DNA from: Orrella marina | GTDB taxonomy: Bacteria > Pseudomonadota > Gammaproteobacteria > Burkholderiales > Burkholderiaceae_B | Assembly (NCBI RefSeq): GCF_003058465.1 | Contig: NZ_CP028901.1 | Location: 2,852,001 to 2,916,000, forward strand | DNA: 64,000 nt | Reading direction: 5' to 3' | Shown: positions 1 to 8,063 of the stretch, piece after piece | Layout of the letters: every line of letters starts with the position of its first letter | Position numbering within the stretch: the stretch's first letter is position 1 | The notes under the pieces: generated by a model | What the model saw: only the letters and a program-made list of their open reading frames with translations | Databases searched by the model: none | Told to the model about the DNA's origin: nothing | Made by a program: the position numbers and the translations under genes

Positions 1-474
1 GCGCACGACATCGAACTGACGTCACTCGAGCTGACAGAGAGCTTTCTGGTCGGGGTTGTCGACGCAGCGCTGGCTGCACAGAACGCAGTCGTCGCAGCCG
101 AATCACTTGGCCTGTCTACGGTTTACATCGGCGCGCTGAGAAACGACGCCGAACGGGTTGCGCAACTGCTGAAATTGCCACAAGGCGCCTTCGCGGTATT
201 TGGTCTGTGTATTGGATACGCTGACACCGAAACGGAGGTCAAACCACGTCTGCCGCAACCTGCGGTGTTGTTCGAAAATCATTATTCCACCCCGAACGAG
301 CATGTCTTGCGCAACGGGTATGATGAAACCCTGGGCGAGTTTTCTCGTCGCCATGAGATGGCCCATGACACCTGGTCAGCCCGGGTCATCGACCGGACCC
401 AGAAGAAAGCTGCGGTTGGCGGACGTGCCCAGCTAAAGTCCATCCTGGAGCGCCTTGGATTTCCGCTGCGCTAG
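1..474 (+). CDS. Nitroreductase family protein, C-terminal part (5' end outside window)
   Basis: The frame is open from base 1 to a TAG stop at 472-474, giving about 157 C-terminal residues. Recognisable NfsA/Frp-type features are the segment where the helix with SLGLSTVYIGALRND leads into the lower-affinity FMN contact region, the strand FAVFGLCIGY, and a C-terminal arm ending GGRAQLKSILERLGFPLR. Family members are homodimeric FMN enzymes that reduce nitroaromatics, quinones or flavins with NAD(P)H. The N-terminal FMN-binding part lies outside the window, so subfamily and start cannot be judged. The dienelactone hydrolase begins about 160 bases downstream on the same strand; no functional link is evident. 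Confidence 0.85.
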   Translation, partial: AHDIELTSLELTESFLVGVVDAALAAQNAVVAAESLGLSTVYIGALRNDAERVAQLLKLPQGAFAVFGLCIGYADTETEVKPRLPQPAVLFENHYSTPNEHVLRNGYDETLGEFSRRHEMAHDTWSARVIDRTQKKAAVGGRAQLKSILERLGFPLR

Positions 475-635
475 AGGCTGTATCAACGCAGGCAGCGTTC
501 CTGACAATGTTGACAACACCACCTGCGCACCATCATCAGTGTCAGGCGCTTGCCTGACAGACCACCTTCTGCAGACGGACATCTTTTATGGCTGTCGAAG
601 GTGGGCCTCAAACACACCGACACAGGAGTCAAACA

Positions 636-1319
636 ATGGGAACTAAAGGAACCACCGTCAGCATCAAGTCCGCAGACGGACACAACTTTGACATGTACCT
701 CGCCAGGCCCGAAGGGCAAGCCAAAGGTGCAGTCGTTATTTGCCCGGAGATCTTCGGGATCAACAGCCATATCCAGAGCGTGGCTGATCAGTACGCAGCC
801 TCCGGGTACATTGCAGCAGCACCCGCCTTGTTTGACCGGGTTCAGGCCCAGTATGTCGCGGGGTACGAGCAGTCAGACATCGAAACAGGGATTGCCATCA
901 TGCAGAAGATCCCGATGACCGATGCGATTGCAGACACCCATGCCGCGGTTGAACACGTCAGGGCCCTTCACGAGAAGGTCGCCGTGATTGGCTACTGCTG
1001 GGGAGGCACCGTCGCCTGGGTTGCCGCAGCCCAGGTACCCGGCCTGAGCTCGGCGATCTCCTACTACCCGGGCGGGCTGATTGCCAACGCAGATCTCAAG
1101 CCGCAATGCCCGACCATGATGCATCTGGGTGAGCAGGACAAGAGTCCCCCACCCGACGCAGCACGCACCGTACTGGCTGAACATCCAACAGTGATTGCCT
1201 ACTTCTATCCGGCTGGACATGGCTTTAACTGCGATCAGCGCGGATCGTTCGACAAAGACTCGTCGGCCAAGGCCACCGAGCGCACACTGGCCTTCCTTGG
1301 ACTGAATGCCGAGCGCTGA
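636..1319 (+). CDS. Dienelactone hydrolase family protein
   Basis: This is a 227-residue alpha/beta hydrolase. The start at 636 is preceded by CAGGAG (622-627); an upstream in-frame ATG at 588 lacks a comparable site and would add an unrelated extension. The catalytic triad is visible as Cys121 in GYCWGG, Asp168 in GEQDKS and His195 in AGHGFN, with the family glutamate in CPEIFG near residue 38. Classical members hydrolyse dienelactones to maleylacetate in chlorocatechol breakdown, but many chromosomal copies have other or unknown esterase substrates. Its position beside a catabolic cluster on the opposite strand is suggestive only. Confidence 0.9.
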   Translation: MGTKGTTVSIKSADGHNFDMYLARPEGQAKGAVVICPEIFGINSHIQSVADQYAASGYIAAAPALFDRVQAQYVAGYEQSDIETGIAIMQKIPMTDAIADTHAAVEHVRALHEKVAVIGYCWGGTVAWVAAAQVPGLSSAISYYPGGLIANADLKPQCPTMMHLGEQDKSPPPDAARTVLAEHPTVIAYFYPAGHGFNCDQRGSFDKDSSAKATERTLAFLGLNAER

Positions 1320-1443
1320 CCCGTCTGATATGGCAGGCATGGGCATACGCCAGTATGCCCATGCCACTCGCGTCCTTACCGGAACCAGTCAGACCAGACA
1401 GCTCGCCCGATTTCATCCTGGTCGGGCTCAGACCGCCACTTGA

Positions 1444-2412
1444 TCACGCTTGTCTGGCCTGCTGAATATTCTCACGCAGACGCTTGAGAGAACCACCTTT
1501 CATAACGGTTCCTGGAATCGGATGGCCCACGATCTCTTCTGCAAGTTTTGCGGATTCGATCAAGGCGTCCAGATCGATACCGGTTTCAATCCCCATTTCG
1601 TCACACATGAACACCAGGTCTTCGGTACAGACATTGCCAGCAGCCCCCTGGTGTTTGGCAAATGGACAACCACCCAGGCCGCCTACCGCCCCATCAAAAA
1701 TCGCAACACCCATCTCCAGACCAGCGTAGGCATTTGCGATACCCATGCCCCGGGTGTCATGCAGATGCAGGGAGACCGGGAGCTCTGGATACCGCTCGCG
1801 TACTGCACCCACCACGCGCTTGATTGACAGGGGCGTGGCCCAGGCCATGGTGTCCGCGAGTGACAGGAACTGAAACTGGATACCGTACTGATCAGCGAGC
1901 TGGTGCATGGTATCGACCATCTCAAGCACCTTTGACGGCGGGATATCCCCTTCAAAGTTACACCCAAACGCGGCCATCAGGCCGGCTCGCACAATTGGCA
2001 CCTGGTTATCCTGATACATCTTGATGATGCCGTGCTGGGCCTGCAGATTTTCATCCAGCGTACGCTTCTGGTTGCGAAGCAGAAATGGCTCCGATGCACA
2101 CAGTGTGATCGTGCCTTTGATGTCAAGTTTCTGTGTTGCAATCGCTCGTTGCAACCCCCGTTCGTTGAGCCACAGAGCGGTGTAGGCCACCCCGGGATGC
2201 CTTGTAAACCCCTGAACCACTTCATCGGCATCTGCCATGCCTGGTACATTCCTGGGCGGTACAAACGAGACCGTCTGGATCTGCTTGAGGCCTGTCAGTG
2301 AAAGACTGTCAATCAGGGCAATCTTGCTGGCAGTCGGGATAGGGCCCTTTTCGATCTGAAACCCCTCTCTGGGTCCTTCCTCGTTGATACGAATCGACTT
2401 GGGCATGTCCAT
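1444..2412 (-). CDS. Hydroxymethylglutaryl-CoA lyase-like protein
   Basis: This 322-residue protein belongs to the DRE-TIM metallolyase superfamily. The start at 2412 has AGGAG eight bases upstream; the open frame extends further upstream only through the end of the preceding gene. The N-terminal motif is EGPREGFQ instead of the usual GPRDGLQ. SLHLHDTRGMG supplies metal-binding histidines, and GGLGGCPFA carries the catalytic-loop cysteine of HMG-CoA lyases. Family members cleave 3-hydroxy-3-methylglutaryl-CoA or related 3-hydroxyacyl-CoAs to acetyl-CoA plus a ketoacid. It is the last gene of a five-gene minus-strand cluster and lies 17 bases after the carboxymuconolactone-decarboxylase-like gene. 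The exact substrate is unknown. Confidence 0.85.
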   Translation of the reverse strand: MDMPKSIRINEEGPREGFQIEKGPIPTASKIALIDSLSLTGLKQIQTVSFVPPRNVPGMADADEVVQGFTRHPGVAYTALWLNERGLQRAIATQKLDIKGTITLCASEPFLLRNQKRTLDENLQAQHGIIKMYQDNQVPIVRAGLMAAFGCNFEGDIPPSKVLEMVDTMHQLADQYGIQFQFLSLADTMAWATPLSIKRVVGAVRERYPELPVSLHLHDTRGMGIANAYAGLEMGVAIFDGAVGGLGGCPFAKHQGAAGNVCTEDLVFMCDEMGIETGIDLDALIESAKLAEEIVGHPIPGTVMKGGSLKRLRENIQQARQA

Positions 2413-2429
2413 TATTGTGTTTCTCCTGG

Positions 2430-3008
2430 TTAAGTTCCGATGCTTGCTGCGGGTCGATCCAGACAATACTGAGGGTCGGCACCATCGGGCAGCGGGATCT
2501 GGGCAACATTCAAAACCATTCCGATCGTCGTGTAGTACCCGCAAGTGCTGATCAGATCCAGCACCCCCGGGTATCCAAACGCCTGGACTGCCGAGTCAAA
2601 CAGGTCATCAGACAGTCGCCCGTCAGCATGAAGCGTTGAAGCCAGCTCATAGACCAGCATTTGATGTGCGCTGGCGCTTGATGGCGATTTGCCCTGGCGG
2701 ACGGCCTCGATCACGTCGTGCGGGAGATCCGTTGTGGTGTGTGCGATCCGGCTGTGAGCAAACCACTCATACTGACAGTTCCAGCGCTTGGCTGTAACCA
2801 GAATGGCCAGCTCAATCAGTGACTGATCAATACTGGCACGGTAGCGCAAATGCTCTCCCACTGCCTGAACACACATCGCCAGTTCAGGGTGATGCAGGAG
2901 CGGCAGAAAGGGCCCTCGGACCCCTCCTCTCGGCCCTTGGGAAATTTGATCCACAAGAGCCTGCTGCTCGGGGGATAACTGATCCATGTTGATGACTGGA
3001 AAACGCAT
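2430..3008 (-). CDS. Carboxymuconolactone decarboxylase family protein
   Basis: This protein of about 192 residues has an AhpD/CMD-like helical fold signature: RGGVRGPFLPLLHHPELA near the N-terminus, then ELAILVTAKRWNCQYEWFAH. The start at 3008 is supported by CCGGAG eight bases upstream; an in-frame ATG at 3044 is less well placed. It lacks the CxxC of AhpD peroxidase partners and keeps the EWxxH segment typical of the carboxymuconolactone decarboxylase side of the family. Such proteins are common in aromatic degradation clusters, often with unproven activity. It is followed 17 bases later by the HMG-CoA-lyase-like gene, so the two are probably co-transcribed. Confidence 0.85.
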   Translation of the reverse strand: MRFPVINMDQLSPEQQALVDQISQGPRGGVRGPFLPLLHHPELAMCVQAVGEHLRYRASIDQSLIELAILVTAKRWNCQYEWFAHSRIAHTTTDLPHDVIEAVRQGKSPSSASAHQMLVYELASTLHADGRLSDDLFDSAVQAFGYPGVLDLISTCGYYTTIGMVLNVAQIPLPDGADPQYCLDRPAASIGT

Positions 3009-3317
3009 AGGGGGGCTCCGGTTCTCAGATATGCAATACATCACAAAGGTAACAAATTAGCCTGCACACCCATGTCAGCCGCTCTGGACTTGATCATCAA
3101 AGCTGGGAAGGATTCCTGGACGGAATGCCGCCTGGGAATCACAACGCACAAAGGCAAGGGTGAAATGGGCGAACGCGAAACAGGTGAGAATGAAATGGCA
3201 TGACGGGACTGCAGGCTAGTTGGGAGGTCCTCGCCTTGTCAATTTGTTTGAGGGCAAAGCACTGGTGTGGCCCTCACTGCGAGCCAGTCAATGACAGCAC
3301 CGGCCCGGATCAACCGG
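3009..3317. other. Intergenic region, no gene recognised
   Basis: About 310 bases separate the thioesterase gene from the CMD-like gene on the minus strand. No coding frame resembles a known protein. A TTGACA hexamer occurs on the minus strand near 3240, but I found no convincing -10 partner at the right spacing, so an internal promoter is possible but not supported. No strong hairpin with a T-run was seen. Confidence 0.4.
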
Positions 3318-3755
3318 TCAGACCGTCAGTTCCGAGAGGGCATGTCGGGTTGATTGCGGGATCGGCACAGGCCGCTGTGTGGTTCGATCAACATATACGT
3401 GGACGAAATGTCCTTGTGCACATGCCTGCGGATCGTCGTTCTTGAAGATGCCCAACTCATAGTGCACGCTGCTATTGCCCAACCTGGCAACGCGAACTCC
3501 CACCTTCACCTCGTCAGGAAACGCGATTGACTTGAAGTATGAACAGCGGGTATCCACGACCCATGCAACGCACGGGTCGTTCTCGTAATCCAGTCCGGCG
3601 TGCCGGATAAGAAACGCACCGACCGCCGTATCAAAAAAGGAATAGTAGTTCACGTTGTTAACGTGACCGTACACGTCGTTATCCATCCATCTGGTGGAAA
3701 GATTGTGCACAAAACGGTACTGCTCGATCGTATCAGGGGCAGACTTTTCGACCAT
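3318..3755 (-). CDS. Acyl-CoA thioesterase, 4-hydroxybenzoyl-CoA thioesterase / YbgC type
   Basis: This is a 145-residue single hotdog-fold protein. The signature WMDNDVYGHVNN (residues 23-34) contains the catalytic aspartate (Asp27) followed by GHVNN, as in 4HBT/YbgC/FadM-like thioesterases. These release free acids from aromatic or aliphatic acyl-CoAs. The gene lies 27 bases downstream of the FAD monooxygenase on the same strand and within the same catabolic cluster, so a role in acyl-CoA release in that pathway is a reasonable inference. The natural substrate cannot be read from the sequence. Confidence 0.85.
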   Translation of the reverse strand: MVEKSAPDTIEQYRFVHNLSTRWMDNDVYGHVNNVNYYSFFDTAVGAFLIRHAGLDYENDPCVAWVVDTRCSYFKSIAFPDEVKVGVRVARLGNSSVHYELGIFKNDDPQACAQGHFVHVYVDRTTQRPVPIPQSTRHALSELTV

Positions 3756-3782
3756 GACAAACCTATCCAGAAAACCCGCAGT

Positions 3783-5351
3783 CTACCTGCATGCCTCACG
3801 CGCTGCGACATATCCGTCAGGTCTGACCAGCACCGCACCGTGCTCACTGATGCCATACAGATCGAGCCAGTCGGAAGAGGCCGTAAAGTCTCTGCCATCA
3901 GCAATCTGTATTGCTGATGGCCACAGGCGCTTGTACTGGGAAAACTCCGCCTTCGGTCCCAGTAATGCGGTGTAGCGATAATCCAGCAAGCTCAGGACTG
4001 ACTCCGTTCTGTCATCGACCTGGATCATGAAGTGCGGAGCCCGATGTCCGGGACGAGCCTGAGCAATGTACTCGTTGACGACATCCGACGCAATCAGTGG
4101 CTCAGTATCATCCGGAATCATCGCGGTGCTCTCGTAAACAATCCCGAAATCCTGACCATACCCGGGTGCTGCGCGTCTGGAATGACGCACGATCTCTCTG
4201 GCCTCATCCCAGCGACCCGACATGGCAGCTTCGACAACACGAAAGACTTCGCTGGAGTTGCCTTCACTGTTCTCAAAGGTGAACCGTGCAGCGGGCAGTC
4301 GCTCTGCTTCATAGCTATCCAGTAATGCATCAGGCGCACTGCCCCTGACCACGTGTCCCAGCTTCCAGGCCAGATTGTGAGCACTTTGCAAACCATTGTT
4401 CATACCCAGCCCGCCAGCAGGCGAAACCCTGGCTGCGGCATCACCCACCAGAAACACGCGATCCTTGCGCCACACTGGCGCCACGCTCGGTGACATCACC
4501 CATGGGTTCATGCTCAACACTTGAATGCGCGATGCTTCGATTCCGCACGCTTGCGCGATCACCGCCCTCATCTCGTCAGATGTATGCTCCTGATGTTGAG
4601 CCTGCGCATCAAGAAAATGATGCATCAGCCAGTGACTCTGCCCGTCAACCGCCACAAAAGCCTCGAACATTTCACTGTCCACGACGTTGCAGAGCAGCCC
4701 CATCCTGCCCTGAAGCTCCTGAGTCAGATCGGCCTGAAAGTAAACGCTCAGGAACCGCCCTCGCTCACCGGGCCCGCGCCTGACAATTCCCAGCGCATCC
4801 CGTATCGCGCTACGGTCACCATCGGCTGCGACCATGTATCGGGCATGCATTGTATCGACGCCTGGATCTGGCTCAGGTCGATCCGCCTGCTGACCGGACG
4901 GAGTGAGCGAGACCCGGACCCCGTCAGGACCCTGCTCGAAACTGTCGAGCCGATATCCAAACAGGCACTTCACTGAAGGGCACTCGAGCACGGCGCGTCG
5001 CAGAACTTTCTCGATATGTGGTTGCGGACAGTGCAACTTTAAGCAGGGACTGTACTGCGTGTCGTCATCCGGCATGCGCGCACGCCCAAGCTCTTCCCCT
5101 GTCATGGCGCCACGAAACCAGATGGAGAGCGCATCCGGCGAGGATCTCATGCCCCCTTGCATCACGGCATCCAGTAGCCCGAGTTGCATGAAAATCTCAT
5201 TGGTACGGCGCATCACCCCCATGGCCCTGGGGTGATCCAGCACCTGCGCGTGTTTCTCGATCAGTACAGTCTGAACCCCTTGGCGACCAAGTAAAAGCGC
5301 GACCAGCAAGCCACAAGGCCCTCCCCCCACTACCACCACATCCGGTTTCAT
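3783..5351 (-). CDS. FAD-dependent aromatic monooxygenase (PheA/TfdB/MhpA type)
   Basis: This 522-residue group A flavoprotein hydroxylase has the Rossmann motif GGGPCG (residues 9-14) with acidic Glu32, the DG motif AADGDRS near residue 178, and the GD motif LVGDAAARVSPAGGLGMN (GD at 303-304) that contacts the flavin ribityl chain. The C-terminal part of about 130 residues is a thioredoxin-like extension ending in HGAVLVRPDGYVA, typical of phenol hydroxylases and MhpA. Family members hydroxylate phenolic rings using NAD(P)H and O2. Its neighbours are a flavin dehydrogenase upstream and a thioesterase downstream. The substrate is unknown. Confidence 0.9.
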   Translation of the reverse strand: MKPDVVVVGGGPCGLLVALLLGRQGVQTVLIEKHAQVLDHPRAMGVMRRTNEIFMQLGLLDAVMQGGMRSSPDALSIWFRGAMTGEELGRARMPDDDTQYSPCLKLHCPQPHIEKVLRRAVLECPSVKCLFGYRLDSFEQGPDGVRVSLTPSGQQADRPEPDPGVDTMHARYMVAADGDRSAIRDALGIVRRGPGERGRFLSVYFQADLTQELQGRMGLLCNVVDSEMFEAFVAVDGQSHWLMHHFLDAQAQHQEHTSDEMRAVIAQACGIEASRIQVLSMNPWVMSPSVAPVWRKDRVFLVGDAAARVSPAGGLGMNNGLQSAHNLAWKLGHVVRGSAPDALLDSYEAERLPAARFTFENSEGNSSEVFRVVEAAMSGRWDEAREIVRHSRRAAPGYGQDFGIVYESTAMIPDDTEPLIASDVVNEYIAQARPGHRAPHFMIQVDDRTESVLSLLDYRYTALLGPKAEFSQYKRLWPSAIQIADGRDFTASSDWLDLYGISEHGAVLVRPDGYVAAREACR

Positions 5352-5631
5352 GGAATATCCTCACTGGTTGAAGATGGCTGGTGCGCAGTGGCTGCCAACC
5401 GGCCTACCCACTGCACTCTGTCTGACTCAAGGATCTGGGCAGCCACCGACGATCCACCCCGGAAAACTCTCTGGAGCAGAATAACCAATCAATGCCACCT
5501 CGACCATTAAGGAATATGCAGGGCGGTTCGATGTGAACTCTGGTCAGGCAAACCGAAAAACAACAACCCGGAAAAGCTTAGGGCAGAACCAGGCGATCCA
5601 CCCATCATAGTCCTGCTCGGTCGAACTGCAT

Positions 5632-7095
5632 TTAGCAAGCGGGCAATGCGACTGCCTCAGTTGCTGCAATCCGTCCGAAAGCGAAACATTCACCAATATT
5701 ACCCGTGCCCTGATAAAGGTAACTAAAGATAGAGCCCATTTCACCGGCACTGTACAGGCGGCCAACTGGCTGACCGTTGGGTCTCAGAATCTGGGCTTTC
5801 TCGTTACGCCGCGGACCACCCTGAGTATTGAGCATGCTGGGCGAGATTTCCATGGCGTAAAGCGGCCCGTCTGCCAACGGGTTCATCATCTTGGTACGAC
5901 CGAACTCAGGATCGTGTCCGTTTGCCACGTGCTGGTTCCAGCGATTGACTGTTTCACGTAACGCAACCGCATCCAGCCCGAGCAAACTCGCCATAGACTG
6001 GAGATCTGGTGCAGATTTGATCCAGCCTTTTGCAAGCTCTGCGCGATTATCCTCGCTCCACTGGTAACGCTCCATGATCTGGGTCCAGCCATGGGTAGGC
6101 GCTCCGTCATACAACGGACCTGCATCCATCAGAGCCTGATCAAAGATCATGTACATCGGGCAACGTACGGGCATAGGCATCCATTGCCCACCTACGTTGA
6201 CCTTACCGTGCTTGTGTTTGTACTTTTCGTCGGTAAACCGCTTGGCATCAGGTCCCACGACCACCATTCCACCGGTTGGTTCCAACGAAAAATGCAACGG
6301 CACCAAAGAAAACGTCGTCGGAACGTCCGGCGCCTTAAACGCCATCGAAGGCCCTGCATAGTTGTTCATGTGCCAGAGATCGGCGCCAACCTGCATGGCC
6401 ATGCGGATGCCATCACCTTCGTTGTAAGGTGAGCCAGAGGTGTAGCAGTACTTCAGGCCCGGCAGGAAATTACGGATCATTTCCTGATTGTTCTCGAAAC
6501 CGCCGCAGGTAAGGATCACCGCTTTGCGAGCCTTGATCCGGACCGACTTGCCGTGGTGCTCTGCGACGACACCCGCAATCGACCCATCCGCGTGCTGAAT
6601 CAAGTCTGTCGCAGGCATTTCATAGTGGATCTGAATCGCGGACCGACTCTTGACGCTTTGCTCGAGAAACTCCCACGTCTTGGAGTATCCAAGAATGTCG
6701 CCGTGGTGATACTTGTGAACACAGTCTGAACCAGGCAGATCCGGATACTCGATACCGGCCGGCTGATGCTGGTGTTCCTGCGGATCGCCACCGATACTTT
6801 CCAGCCACTCATTGTTGCGGCAGTTCTCTTTTGCCCACACCGTGACCATTTCCTGAGGAACCTCGAAAGGCCCGCACAGTGCATTAAAGTAGGTGATGGC
6901 CTTGTCTGGGTCGGAGGGATTGAAGTAACCCTGTGCAGCAACGCGTGTGTTGCCGCCCACCGCATGCTCTGGCGCCTTGTCCAGAAGGATGACCGACGCT
7001 CCCGCGTCAGCGGCAGTAATCGCGGCGGCCGAACCCGCACCGCCAAATCCGACAACAACAATATCTGCCTGCTGATCCCATTCATTTACTTGCAT
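5632..7095 (-). CDS. FAD-dependent oxidoreductase, fumarate reductase / 3-ketosteroid dehydrogenase flavoprotein type
   Basis: The predicted 487-residue protein begins at 7095 after AAGGTGGT; an in-frame ATG at 7188 would add 31 unconserved residues. The N-terminal FAD fold DIVVVGFGGAGSAAA (GxGxxG at 16-21) is followed by an FAD_binding_2-type architecture, with KAVILTCGGFENN in the middle and QGGPRRNEKAQILRPNGQPVGRLYSAGEMGS and GECFAFGRIA blocks near the C-terminus. Relatives include 3-ketosteroid-delta1-dehydrogenases, tricarballylate dehydrogenase and fumarate reductase flavoproteins. It appears to be the first gene of the minus-strand cluster. The substrate is unassigned, and a dehydrogenation role is inferred from family only. 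Confidence 0.85.
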   Translation of the reverse strand: MQVNEWDQQADIVVVGFGGAGSAAAITAADAGASVILLDKAPEHAVGGNTRVAAQGYFNPSDPDKAITYFNALCGPFEVPQEMVTVWAKENCRNNEWLESIGGDPQEHQHQPAGIEYPDLPGSDCVHKYHHGDILGYSKTWEFLEQSVKSRSAIQIHYEMPATDLIQHADGSIAGVVAEHHGKSVRIKARKAVILTCGGFENNQEMIRNFLPGLKYCYTSGSPYNEGDGIRMAMQVGADLWHMNNYAGPSMAFKAPDVPTTFSLVPLHFSLEPTGGMVVVGPDAKRFTDEKYKHKHGKVNVGGQWMPMPVRCPMYMIFDQALMDAGPLYDGAPTHGWTQIMERYQWSEDNRAELAKGWIKSAPDLQSMASLLGLDAVALRETVNRWNQHVANGHDPEFGRTKMMNPLADGPLYAMEISPSMLNTQGGPRRNEKAQILRPNGQPVGRLYSAGEMGSIFSYLYQGTGNIGECFAFGRIAATEAVALPAC

Positions 7096-7237
7096 TCGTG
7101 ACCACCTTGAAATGATGCGCGCACCTGTCAATGACGCATCAGATTTGAATACTGCAGCCTCCTCAAAACGCGACTGCAAAGATGGCAACGAAGATAGCCG
7201 ACGGCGCTTCTCACACCGAGCACTTAACGAATGACTG

Positions 7238-7252
7238 TCCCACTCTGTGGAA
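7238..7252. promoter_or_regulatory. Candidate operator, imperfect inverted repeat
   Basis: TCCCAC-TCT-GTGGAA is an inverted repeat with one mismatch, located about 145 bases upstream of the flavin dehydrogenase start, in the region where a promoter for the catabolic cluster would be expected. Short repeats of this kind are bound by many catabolic regulators, but no regulator gene lies nearby and a chance occurrence is quite possible. Confidence 0.25.
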
Positions 7253-7320
7253 TGAACAGGATCAGCAAACCACGTGACACCAGGCGTCTCAGCCCCTTGT
7301 CAGAAAAAAAAACAGAAAGC

Positions 7321-7833
7321 CTAATCAAACACTTGCTGCAACACCTCGGCAACAGCGAGCGTAGCTAGATTGACCAGAATGAGCTCGGTGCCAGCCACAC
7401 GCCATTCGTACCCCGAATACTGGGGCAGACGGTTCAGCATCGGTCCTGGAACCAGCTTCTTTGCGATTCCGGGTGGAAGCGGTTTGCCCCGTGCAAGGTT
7501 CTTCTGGATACCGGGAGGAAGGGGTGAATAACCGGTCAGGCCGTACTGGATCGCCAGCTGACGGGCGTCCGGCTGCGTGATACTCGCAACCACCAATCCA
7601 GTCAGGACCGACTCCAGCACCGCAGTCCCTGCATCACGCTGGTCATTGTTCTTTCCTTGATTGCCCTTGCCCTGGTTGCCCTTGCCCTGGTTTCCCTTGC
7701 CCTGATTGCTGTTTCCAGAGTTTCCTGGTTGAGCTGCATTCGGGTTACCTTTTCCGGGTGGCGGATCTGCCTGTACAGGCCCAGCCAGCGCCATCACGCC
7801 AACAATCGCCAGCGCATGAAGTTTGTTGTGCAT
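7321..7833 (-). CDS. Secreted CigR/RcnB-like protein with GKGNQ repeats
   Basis: This 170-residue protein has a clear Sec signal peptide (about residues 1-22, ending GPVQA), then a low-complexity hydrophilic stretch with GKGNQ repeated several times. A conserved C-terminal part follows: PPGIQKNLARGKPLPPGI repeated as PPGIAKKL, then YEWRVAGTELILVNLATLAVAEVL. The last segment resembles the CigR family named for a Salmonella anti-virulence protein and, more loosely, RcnB-type periplasmic proteins. It is predicted to be periplasmic or envelope-associated. Function outside Salmonella is unproven, so I give no role. Confidence 0.75.
   Translation of the reverse strand: MHNKLHALAIVGVMALAGPVQADPPPGKGNPNAAQPGNSGNSNQGKGNQGKGNQGKGNQGKNNDQRDAGTAVLESVLTGLVVASITQPDARQLAIQYGLTGYSPLPPGIQKNLARGKPLPPGIAKKLVPGPMLNRLPQYSGYEWRVAGTELILVNLATLAVAEVLQQVFD
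7646..7705. repeat. 15-bp tandem repeat encoding GKGNQ units
   Basis: Two identical copies of TTGCCCTTGCCCTGG (7661-7675, 7676-7690), one copy with two differences (7691-7705) and a diverged copy (7646-7660) lie inside the CigR-like gene. Because the unit is 15 bases, copy-number change would keep the reading frame and only vary the linker length. Confidence 0.85.
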
Positions 7834-8006
7834 CTCGACCTCCAGTTCGCATCAGACCCGCTTTTTCCGGTCCGCCGCACGCTGTGTAGCGCGCCATCGC
7901 TCACACCGCATGATTCGCACCATGGAACGAGCAATTCGATTGTAGTCGGGCGCTGCTCACTGAGGGGGAATGGCCTGCGCAGTGGCAGGGGTCCTGATAC
8001 CGTCGT

Positions 8007-8027
8007 CCCCGCCAAGGTCTGGCGGGG
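8007..8027 (-). terminator. Possible terminator hairpin after cytochrome c peroxidase gene
   Basis: CCCCGCCA-AGGTC-TGGCGGGG forms an 8-bp GC-rich perfect stem about 40 bases beyond the stop of the peroxidase gene. There is no clear T-run on the minus strand, so it may be a weak terminator or only an mRNA-end stabiliser. Confidence 0.4.
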
Positions 8028-8063
8028 GTGGGTTTTACCGAACAGTAGTCACCAGCACTGTCA

